Source: Youngiibacter fragilis 232.1 (GTDB lineage Bacteria > Bacillota > Clostridia > Clostridiales > Clostridiaceae). Taken from it: a stretch of 61,482 bases of DNA. Of this stretch, positions 54,981 through 61,482 are shown piece after piece. The stretch is from positions 1 to 61,482 of the forward strand of contig NZ_AXUN02000164.1 of assembly GCF_000495435.3 (NCBI RefSeq), read 5' to 3'. Within the stretch, counting starts at the first letter, position 1. Every line of letters begins with the position of its first letter. Under the pieces are notes generated by a model, which did not search any database, had not been told where the DNA came from, and was given only the letters and a program-made list of their open reading frames with translations. Both the position numbers and the translations under genes were made by a program.

Positions 54981-55718
54981 TTAAAGAATCTCTCCCAGGA
55001 GCTCAAGTTCCTCCCTCAGGTAGTCTAGCACATACTCCTTGGACCTTGGCTCGTCATGTCCATGCAGCGCGAGTTCAAAATCCATCCATTCAAGCGCTTC
55101 AATAAGCATTCCAAGTTTTTCCCTGTGGTGGCTGCCAGTACCGTTGTGGAAATCCTCAGAGGTTATGTCTCCCAGGAACACCACCTTCTCCTCCGGTACA
55201 TAGGCTACTACGCTGTCCTCAGAATGGGAGTTAGGAAGCTTCATCAGTATGCACGTAACTCCCCCGAGGTCGATCTGAAGCAATCCGTCAAACACAATGT
55301 CAGCTGTCTTTACATCAATCAGTGAGCGATCCGGATATTCCTTTCTTATGTTCTCATCACAGAAGAGGATATCTTCACCTGTCTCTATCCTCCTTGACAT
55401 GGCCCTGTCGGTCCATTCCCATTCCGACATCTCTATAAGCTTGAGATTGGTTTCCAGGCTTGCAACAGAGACCGCACCGATTCCGCTCAATCCGTAACAA
55501 TGGTCCCAGTGCCAGTGTGTTATTGCCACATACCTAGGATAAGCCAATCCCTTCGCAACGACTCCATCCGTAAGAATTGCAGCATGTTGCCTGGAGTTGC
55601 CTGCGTCTACCATGAGTGACGCCATATCCCCTGAAACATATCCCAGAACAGGCCTGTCAGTCCTCTCGTCTGCATCTGTATACCAAATTCTTTCTGTAAG
55701 CCTCTTCACCTTATCCAT
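54981..55718 (-). CDS. Metallo-beta-lactamase-fold hydrolase
   Basis: 245 residues. The metal site HWHWDH (His68, His70, Asp72, His73) and the later LPNSHSEDS, FLGD and LHGHDEP ligands give a complete MBL fold. These proteins hydrolyse varied esters, thioesters or phosphodiesters. This is not evidence for antibiotic resistance. There is no signal peptide, so it acts in the cytoplasm. The start lies inside the end of the HAD gene (13-nt overlap), pointing to a shared pathway. Confidence 0.88.
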   Translation of the reverse strand: MDKVKRLTERIWYTDADERTDRPVLGYVSGDMASLMVDAGNSRQHAAILTDGVVAKGLAYPRYVAITHWHWDHCYGLSGIGAVSVASLETNLKLIEMSEWEWTDRAMSRRIETGEDILFCDENIRKEYPDRSLIDVKTADIVFDGLLQIDLGGVTCILMKLPNSHSEDSVVAYVPEEKVVFLGDITSEDFHNGTGSHHREKLGMLIEALEWMDFELALHGHDEPRSKEYVLDYLREELELLGEIL

Positions 55719-56365
55719 GCTGCAACCTCGAGTATTTTCGGCACCTCGGCGAGGCTCTCGACTATCCTGTACGCTGTTCTGCTTATCTCATCATCCGGCT
55801 CGGTGAAGTCAGGTATGAAAATACACCTCATGCCCGCATTGTTGGCACCATGAAGCCCGGACCTCGAATCTTCGAGAACTATCGAGTTTTCGCTCATTGT
55901 TCCAGCCATTTCTGCGGCTTTCAGGAATATCTCAGGATCAGGCTTACCTTTCCTGATTTGGTCACCTGTCACCATTCCATCAATCCTTTCCTCAAGTCCC
56001 AGCTTTTTGACTATGAATTCAGCACGTGTCCTGTGGGACGATGTGGCGACAACCCTTCTGTATCCATTTGCCTCCAGATAGTCAAAAAGCTCGAAAAGCC
56101 CCGGCTTGGTATCAAGCTTCTCTTCAATCATCCTCTGCGCAAGTGCTATCTTCTTTACGAAAAGCTCATCAACAGGCACCTCTTCACCATAAATGCCTTT
56201 TATTATCACAGCTATGTCCCTGTTGTTCCTGCCAAGCGTCAGGTCAAACTCCTTCCTCGTGAAATCAATCCCGACACCTTTCATGACCTCATGCCATGCC
56301 CTGAAGGATACTGTCTCCGTATCCACCATCAGTCCGTCCATATCGAATATTACAAGCCTTTCCAT
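55706..56365 (-). CDS. HAD-superfamily phosphatase (beta-phosphoglucomutase-like)
   Basis: 219 residues. It has the nucleophile motif DMDG (Asp8, Asp10) with a helical cap of subfamily I, VVATSSHR as motif II, and GKPDPEIF and VLEDSRSG for motifs III and IV. It probably acts on a small phosphorylated metabolite or is a beta-phosphoglucomutase relative. GAGAGGG precedes the ATG. It forms an operon with the MBL-fold gene. Confidence 0.88.
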   Translation of the reverse strand: MERLVIFDMDGLMVDTETVSFRAWHEVMKGVGIDFTRKEFDLTLGRNNRDIAVIIKGIYGEEVPVDELFVKKIALAQRMIEEKLDTKPGLFELFDYLEANGYRRVVATSSHRTRAEFIVKKLGLEERIDGMVTGDQIRKGKPDPEIFLKAAEMAGTMSENSIVLEDSRSGLHGANNAGMRCIFIPDFTEPDDEISRTAYRIVESLAEVPKILEVAAWIR

Positions 56366-56559
56366 CTATCCCTCTCCTAACAAATCTCAAATTTCTAAAC
56401 TAATTGTACCACATGTTACATAGTCCCATTTCCAACATCTGATTTCCACCTAAGAAAAGAAATTCATATCAGTCCAAGAATGCTGTTCTCCAGCCAGTAA
56501 CAAGAGCTACAATAAAAGCAGATACCAAGTGCTGCTGTATTATTCAAGGGGGTATTTTA

Positions 56560-57414
56560 ATGATTGTTTTTTCATCTGACGCAAAATATGTCGGCGATGT
56601 GAGGAACGGAAGATGGCACGGCACAGGAATGTTGACAGATACTGACGGTTCAAGGTACATAGGAGATTTCAAGGACGGAAGGATCACAGGATATGGTATC
56701 TATACAGATAGCGATGGTGCGATGTACATAGGCGAATTTCGTCACAACAATCGAGACGGCTTTGGCATGATCGTAAACCTTGATGGTAATACCCATATCG
56801 GTACCATACGGAACAACAAGGTAAACGGACCTGGATTGAACTATAAGCCGGATGAGGATGAGCTTATCATCGGTGATTTTACCAACGGTGAAATGACTGG
56901 CCGTTTCCTCTGGACTAAGCCTGAAGGCTTCAAGTACATCGGAGACATGAAATCCGGAAACATGCACGGACAGGGCCTTTGCCTTACAAACGGATTCAGA
57001 TACCTGGGTGACCTCCATGAAGGTACGATGCAGGGTGAAGCACTGATAAACACTCCGGACCACGAAAAGCTGGTGGGTCAGGTTGAGAATAATCTCCTGA
57101 ACGGCCAGGGAATGTACTGCTTGGATGATTTCAAGTATATCGGGGGCTTCAAGGATGGAGCATTCCATGGGTATGGAATGGCTCAGGATTCTGATGGCAT
57201 ATTTTACAATGTTAAGTCAGTCAATGGTGAACTCACCACACTATCACAAGCAAACGGAACCCCGGTCAAATCAAGGCCAATGCCTGCCAAAAGACTGCAA
57301 AAAAGTAAAGGCAGCCATGGCCTCCTCACTCTGATCGGCGGAACTGTGGTATTTTCCACCAGTCTCCTGAAAGGACTCATAGAATCCCAAGGTAAAAAGA
57401 AAGACAGGTGGTAA
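56560..57414 (+). CDS. MORN-repeat protein
   Basis: 284 residues, made mostly of about nine MORN-type repeats of 22-23 residues (pattern Y-G-F-G---G-G) over residues 8-215. A basic linker and one hydrophobic stretch (about residues 253-272) follow near the C-terminus, which could anchor it in the membrane. MORN proteins in bacteria are poorly understood and may bind lipids or the cell wall. AAGGGGG precedes the ATG. It stands alone on the plus strand, between two minus-strand units. Confidence 0.85.
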   Translation: MIVFSSDAKYVGDVRNGRWHGTGMLTDTDGSRYIGDFKDGRITGYGIYTDSDGAMYIGEFRHNNRDGFGMIVNLDGNTHIGTIRNNKVNGPGLNYKPDEDELIIGDFTNGEMTGRFLWTKPEGFKYIGDMKSGNMHGQGLCLTNGFRYLGDLHEGTMQGEALINTPDHEKLVGQVENNLLNGQGMYCLDDFKYIGGFKDGAFHGYGMAQDSDGIFYNVKSVNGELTTLSQANGTPVKSRPMPAKRLQKSKGSHGLLTLIGGTVVFSTSLLKGLIESQGKKKDRW

Positions 57415-57488
57415 CTGATCATATTATCACCAGGCAAGGTATCATTGGGTTATGCAGAAGCTTACTCCCTGCCTGCTGGAGGTGTAAC

Positions 57489-57902
57489 ATGAACTATCTT
57501 TGTGAAGAACGGACAATAAACGTTCCTTTGGAAAAAGTTTGGCCGATTGCCAGTGACTTCACCAAATCTCCAGCTCCCAGACTTCCAATAGAAATAGTAA
57601 ACAACGGAGATCCAACAGGAATGGGGATTGGCTGAGAACGGAAGGTCAAAACCGGTCCGCTGATCTTCCGTGAGAGGCTGACTGCCCTAAGTCCGACAGA
57701 CTACTAGAATATGAGATCCTTTCCGGACCACCAGTCAGGTATGAGAATGACAGGGTTGAATTCAGACGGGAAGGTGATTCAACAAACATAAGATGGATTA
57801 CAGGGTTCAAGGTAAGGTATCCTGGTATAGGCTGGTTATTAAAGCTGGCTAACAGGGGTATTCTACAACAGATTCATTGATGAGCTGACAAAGGTCAGAT
57901 GA
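57489..57902 (+). pseudogene. Frameshifted SRPBCC/polyketide cyclase-like gene
   Basis: Behind a good GGAGGTG box the frame reads MNYLCEERTINVPLEKVWPI, the typical start of an SRPBCC (START-like) protein. It stops in frame after GMGIG. Matching segments continue in shifted frames: FRERLTALSPTDY, then YEILSGPPVRYENDRVEF and TNIRWITGFKVRYPGIGWLLKL. At least one stop and two frameshifts break it. It follows the MORN gene and may have been its operon partner. Confidence 0.75.
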
Positions 57903-57906
57903 TAAA

Positions 57907-57936
57907 CAGGGAGCATTTCTTTCGAATTGCTCCCTG
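57907..57936. terminator. Terminator between the SRPBCC pseudogene and the protease gene
   Basis: A 9-bp stem CAGGGAGCA/TGCTCCCTG with a 12-nt loop, followed by CCCTTTTCTAATTTT on the plus strand. It can serve both converging transcripts, but is stronger on the plus side. Confidence 0.7.
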
Positions 57937-57953
57937 CCCTTTTCTAATTTTGC

Positions 57954-59651
57954 CTATTTTCCGGTAGTGAATGTGACAGTCCATGTTGCTGCATTTGTAT
58001 TTCCTGCAGAGTCCTTCACCGCACCCGAACTGACTGTCAAAGTATATTTAGTGTATGGCAACAAAACAGCTACAGGGTCTATTACCAGCTTGGCTGCCTC
58101 TGTTGATTGAGTTATATCCACTGTGGCTGAAGAGCTTGTCACTTTAAGACTTATTGCACCTGAATCATTAATGTTTATTCCCTCACTGAAGGTCACAACT
58201 AAATTATTTGCCTTCTTGAAGTTCTTCGCCCCATCAGAAGGTACGGACGATATCGCATACGGAGCTGCCGTGTCACCGGCTGGAGGAGGATCATCAATAG
58301 TTCCGCCTGCTAGCTCCAGTGCCTTCCTTGCATTGACCATTCCACCGGTCACGGTCTTTCCTGCGAGTGACAGAAGAGGATTTGCCAAAGCTGATTTCAA
58401 GATTATGTCCTTCACTTCAGAAGTGTTCAGGCCACTGCTCACTCCCATCACGAGGGCAGTAACTCCGGTAACATGGGGAGCAGCCATGGATGTCCCGCTC
58501 ATATATACATACTGAGGATCAGGATACGTGCTTACGATGTTCACACCGGGTGCCCCTACATCAACCCTTGTCAAACCATAGTTTGAGAAGGAAGCAAGCG
58601 CTCCTTTGTTGTCTACCGCTGCAACAGAGATTATGTTCGCACAATCATAAGAGGCCGGGTAGCTTGCGATCCTGTCGATATTCCGCTTGCTGTTACCTGC
58701 CGCTACTATGAATGGCTTAGCAAAATCATTGATGGCAGTCCTGAGAGCTTCATCGTATGAACCACCGCCCCACGAATTATTGGAAAGATCAGCTCCATTG
58801 TTCCTTGCATAGTAGATTGCCTCTATGGCATCCGCTGTCGTTCCTCCTTCTGCACCGAGGAACTTAAGGGACATGATCTTTACGTTTGGTGCGATTCCAA
58901 TAACCCCAACCGTATTGTCTGATGCTGCTATTGTTCCTGAAACATGTGTTGCATGCCCATCCTCTTTAACGCCAACAAATACATTTGCCGTATTGCTTAC
59001 AAAATTCCATCCGTTTATATCATCAATATACCCATTGCCATCATTATCTATTCCATCACCAGGAGTCTCATCCTGATTCTTCCACATTTTTCCTTGAAGG
59101 TCAGGGTGACTGAAATCAACCCCAGTATCTATGACAGCCACAATGACCTCATCAAGCGACTTAGTACCGAGATACTCCCATGCCTCAGGAGCATCGATGT
59201 CAACATCAGCGACACCTGTTACTCCCCCAATTGGTTGCCCTGTATTGTTCAGGCCCCATAATAAGCCATAATGAGTATCATCCGATGGATTGACGTCAGT
59301 TGCGGGATAGTAAAGGTAATTAGGCTGCACATTCTTCACCATCGGGTCAAACGCAATCTTCGCCTTTGCCTGAGCTACAGTGAGCCCTTTAGGGACCTTT
59401 ATTAGCTCGGTATTCTTCAGCGGCAATTCCTCCACAATTGTCAGAGCATGCTTCTCCCTGACCTTCACCTTGTCAAAGACGCTTGTTGTGTCTGAATATG
59501 TGACGATGAGTTCACCCTCCACGTATTGTGGTTTCCCGCTTGAATCAGAGGCTTGCAGTGACCTGATCTCCGATGCGCCTGCTATCAAGGAAGACGATAT
59601 GAACAGTGCGGCGATAATTGAGGTTATGAGCAGTTTCCTTTTGCCTTTCAT
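57954..59651 (-). CDS. Secreted subtilisin-like protease with C-terminal Ig-like domain
   Basis: 565 residues. A signal peptide (about 1-26) is followed by a propeptide (about 40-116, YVEGELIVTYS) and an S8 catalytic domain with the full triad Asp175 (VIDTGVD), His233 (DGHATHVSGT) and Ser388 (GTSMAAPH). The oxyanion Asn lies in AAGN. A C-terminal domain of about 95 residues (Big_5-like, SVPSDGAKNF) may bind the cell surface. No LPXTG motif is present. It has its own promoter. The paralogue to the right lacks the C-terminal domain. Confidence 0.93.
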   Translation of the reverse strand: MKGKRKLLITSIIAALFISSSLIAGASEIRSLQASDSSGKPQYVEGELIVTYSDTTSVFDKVKVREKHALTIVEELPLKNTELIKVPKGLTVAQAKAKIAFDPMVKNVQPNYLYYPATDVNPSDDTHYGLLWGLNNTGQPIGGVTGVADVDIDAPEAWEYLGTKSLDEVIVAVIDTGVDFSHPDLQGKMWKNQDETPGDGIDNDGNGYIDDINGWNFVSNTANVFVGVKEDGHATHVSGTIAASDNTVGVIGIAPNVKIMSLKFLGAEGGTTADAIEAIYYARNNGADLSNNSWGGGSYDEALRTAINDFAKPFIVAAGNSKRNIDRIASYPASYDCANIISVAAVDNKGALASFSNYGLTRVDVGAPGVNIVSTYPDPQYVYMSGTSMAAPHVTGVTALVMGVSSGLNTSEVKDIILKSALANPLLSLAGKTVTGGMVNARKALELAGGTIDDPPPAGDTAAPYAISSVPSDGAKNFKKANNLVVTFSEGININDSGAISLKVTSSSATVDITQSTEAAKLVIDPVAVLLPYTKYTLTVSSGAVKDSAGNTNAATWTVTFTTGK

Positions 59652-59713
59652 CCTGAGTTCCCCCTCATTTTGTATTCATCAAGAGTATTGGGGATTCCGT
59701 CCCCGTTTACTTT

Positions 59714-59742
59714 ATTCTAATCTCGTATGACAGGCCTTTCAA
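59714..59742 (-). promoter_or_regulatory. Promoter of the first subtilase gene
   Basis: On the minus strand TTGAAA (59742-59737), a 17-bp spacer and TAGAAT (59719-59714). Confidence 0.7.
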
Positions 59743-59792
59743 GAGTTGTCAGATTATTCAATTATATATTTTCCCTCATATTGTGACAAAAT

Positions 59793-59849
59793 ATAAGGGA
59801 TAATCCCAAAACATGCCCCTTCAGGCTGTTTTTTTGATTATCCCCTTAT
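59793..59849 (-). other. 57-nt imperfect hairpin downstream of the second subtilase gene
   Basis: ATAAGGGATAATC pairs with GATTATCCCCTTAT (one bulge). Inside it AAAACA pairs with TGTTTT, and GCC pairs with GGC. It is very stable by eye, but the minus strand has no clear T-tract after it. It lies 38 nt after the stop at 59887, so it may act as a terminator or 3' stabiliser, or be a small repeat element. Confidence 0.5.
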
Positions 59850-59886
59850 CTTTATTCAATATGGTTTATGTATCAGATACCTGTTC

Positions 59887-61242
59887 CTATTTGACTTTCG
59901 CCTTCATGGCAAGCTTTACCGCTGCCTCAGCATTTGCCAGGCCGCCTGTAAGTATCTTCCCCTCAAGTGAAGTGAGCCTGTTGGCTGTCGCTGACTTCAA
60001 TATTATCTCCTTGACCTGCGATGCTGTAAGGCCAGTCTTTGCACCAAGCATCAGTGCAGCTATGCCTGATACATGTGGAGCAGCCATTGAGGTTCCGCTC
60101 ATCCATGCATAGGATGAACCAGGATAGGTACTTGCGATATATCCGCCGGGAGCTGCCACATCAACTGAGGTGATTCCATAATTCGAGAAATCAGACATAA
60201 GACCCGTGTTGTCCACTGATGCAACCGAAATTATATTGCTGCAGTCATAGGATGAAGGATAGTGGGCTTTAAGGTCATTATCAAGTGATTCATTTCCTGC
60301 TGCTGCTATGAAAGGCTTGCCGAAATCCTCGATGGCATCCTTAAGGGCCTGGTCGTAGCCTCCGCCTCCCCATGAGTTGTTGGCTATATCAGCACCATTG
60401 TCCTTTGCATACTTGACTGCGAGTATCGCATCAGCTGTTGAACCGCCGTTGATCCCTATGAACTTCAGAACCATGATCTTCACATTCTGGGCAACTCCTG
60501 CGACACCTATGCCGTTATTGGTCTGAGCTGCGATAGTTCCCGAGACATGGGTCCCGTGCCCGTCAGCCTTGGCGTTGGTGAATACGTCGTTGTTCCTATG
60601 GAAGAAATTCCAGCCGTTGAAGTCATCTATGTAGCCATTGCCGTCATCATCGAAGTTCTTCAGTCCGTTTACTTCCGCCTCATTCATCCATATGCTTCCC
60701 TGAAGGTCAGGATGGTCAATGTCAACACCAGTGTCGATTACTGCAACTACAACTTCGTCAGCTGATGCTGGCATCAGTCTCCATGCTTCAGGAGCGTCTA
60801 TATCAATGTCCGGTGTTCCCGCTATTCCCAGGATTTTCTGACCCTGGTTGTCAAGGCCCCACTCTATTCCGGCATAAGGGTCGTTTGTTATGGCTGCATC
60901 AGGATAATATAGGAAATTAGGCTGGACTGACATCACATTCTGTTCAAATGCAAGCTTCTCCCTGGCCTTCGATGTGCTTAATCCTGCCGGCAGCCTGACA
61001 AGCTCCATATTTGAAGGCAGGTCCCTGATCTTTTCCAGCGAATTCTTTTCCCTTACCTTTACCTTGTCAAAAATGGTAGACTTACCGGAATACCTGATTA
61101 TAAGCTCCCCTTCGACATAATCCGGCCTTGTGGAGACATCGCCTTCAATCAACTTCAGGTCCTTTGCAAAGACCATTGTTGCTGAAGAAGCTAAAAGAGC
61201 AGTGACAACAAGCAAGCTGACTAATCTGGCGGTTCTCTTCAT
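59887..61242 (-). CDS. Secreted subtilisin-like protease
   Basis: 451 residues. A signal peptide (about 1-26) and propeptide precede an S8 domain with Asp170, His229 (DGHGTHVSGT) and Ser385 (GTSMAAPH). I chose the ATG at 61242 because GGGAGG lies 6 nt upstream. The frame to 61260 starts before that box. It is closely similar to the protease at 57954-59651 along its whole catalytic part, which shows a tandem duplication. It ends after the catalytic domain with a short basic tail. It probably feeds peptides and amino acids to the fermentation pathways. Confidence 0.93.
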   Translation of the reverse strand: MKRTARLVSLLVVTALLASSATMVFAKDLKLIEGDVSTRPDYVEGELIIRYSGKSTIFDKVKVREKNSLEKIRDLPSNMELVRLPAGLSTSKAREKLAFEQNVMSVQPNFLYYPDAAITNDPYAGIEWGLDNQGQKILGIAGTPDIDIDAPEAWRLMPASADEVVVAVIDTGVDIDHPDLQGSIWMNEAEVNGLKNFDDDGNGYIDDFNGWNFFHRNNDVFTNAKADGHGTHVSGTIAAQTNNGIGVAGVAQNVKIMVLKFIGINGGSTADAILAVKYAKDNGADIANNSWGGGGYDQALKDAIEDFGKPFIAAAGNESLDNDLKAHYPSSYDCSNIISVASVDNTGLMSDFSNYGITSVDVAAPGGYIASTYPGSSYAWMSGTSMAAPHVSGIAALMLGAKTGLTASQVKEIILKSATANRLTSLEGKILTGGLANAEAAVKLAMKAKVK

Positions 61243-61335
61243 TTTGTTCCTCCCTGACATTTTGATTAAAGCAATGCGAAGCTTGACACGGCAACGGATA
61301 ATGCGCTGAAATCCGCATCCATAGCCATTTCCTTC

Positions 61336-61364
61336 ATTTTACTTCCCAATCCGCCATGAATCAA
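61336..61364 (-). promoter_or_regulatory. Promoter of the second subtilase gene
   Basis: On the minus strand TTGATT (61364-61359), a 17-bp spacer and TAAAAT (61341-61336). Confidence 0.6.
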
Positions 61365-61431
61365 CCAGTTTTCTGACATTTCTGCACAATATATCAGATT
61401 CATACAATTATGTTTTCTTTGCATAGAAAAA

Positions 61432-61453
61432 GCCGCAGCTAAATAGCTGCGGC
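61432..61453 (-). terminator. Terminator of a gene beyond the right edge
   Basis: A perfect 9-bp stem GCCGCAGCT/AGCTGCGGC with a 4-nt loop, followed by TTTTTCTATG on the minus strand. It must end a minus-strand gene outside this window. Confidence 0.85.
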
Positions 61454-61482
61454 CCAAAGTGCTCTTATGCCTTTATGGTGGT

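Noticed and set aside
54981-55718. A beta-lactam resistance gene, from the MBL fold
   Set aside because: There is no signal peptide, and it overlaps a HAD phosphatase gene. The MBL fold covers many hydrolases, so resistance is not supported.

Overview
The window reads as a chromosomal segment of an anaerobic, amino-acid-fermenting Firmicute (Clostridia). The evidence is a Gram-positive style S10-spc-alpha ribosomal cluster followed by ecfA1-ecfA2-ecfT-truA-rplM-rpsI, zinc-type S14, strong AGGAGG ribosome binding sites, a cdaA-cdaR pair, and a coenzyme B12-dependent glutamate mutase (3-methylaspartate) fermentation operon. No 16S rRNA is present, so a genus cannot be named safely. No tRNA, rRNA, CRISPR array or intact mobile element was seen.

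Region 1 (1-7.5 kb) is visibly more AT-rich than the rest and uses other Arg codons (CGT/CGC/AGA rather than mostly AGG). It holds a GntP-type carboxylate permease, a MarR regulator, and a divergent four-gene operon: acyl-CoA dehydrogenase, EtfB, a single-chain fusion of EtfA with an enoyl-CoA hydratase (crotonase), and a nitroreductase-like flavoprotein. This looks like an imported, ligand-regulated module for an unsaturated acyl-CoA. The EtfA-crotonase fusion is the most novel item in the window.

Region 2 (7.5-31.3 kb) is almost all on the minus strand. It has a COG2509 FAD protein, CdaR and CdaA (cyclic di-AMP), thioredoxin, a putative zinc-finger anti-sigma-like membrane protein, PTS enzyme I, and then the glutamate fermentation locus. 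Its transcription order is GntR regulator, GlmS, GlmL, GlmE, methylaspartate ammonia-lyase, terminator, class I hydro-lyase alpha and beta (probable mesaconase), and then CitC and CitX from a separate promoter. Together these convert glutamate to methylaspartate, mesaconate and citramalate, and make the lyase cofactor and active acetyl form. The citramalate lyase subunits themselves are not in the window. Diaminopimelate decarboxylase, a P1-family peptidase (plus strand), a MATE exporter, a small membrane-anchored protein and a Na/Pi cotransporter with a possible Pho box follow. The region ends with decayed remnants of a glycyl radical enzyme and an FSA-type transaldolase.

Region 3 (31.6-51.5 kb) is the ribosomal protein supercluster on the minus strand, transcribed from rpsJ down to rpsI. 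It has two good promoters and a structured leader before rpsJ and a consensus promoter and leader before rplM. rpsD is absent from its usual site between rpsK and rpoA. In its place is a gap of about 120 nt that can form a long-range RNA stem overlapping the rpoA ribosome binding site.

Region 4 (51.5-61.5 kb) has a heterodimeric ABC exporter, a metallo-beta-lactamase-fold hydrolase overlapping a HAD phosphatase, a MORN-repeat protein on the plus strand, a frameshifted SRPBCC pseudogene, and two paralogous secreted subtilisin-like proteases.
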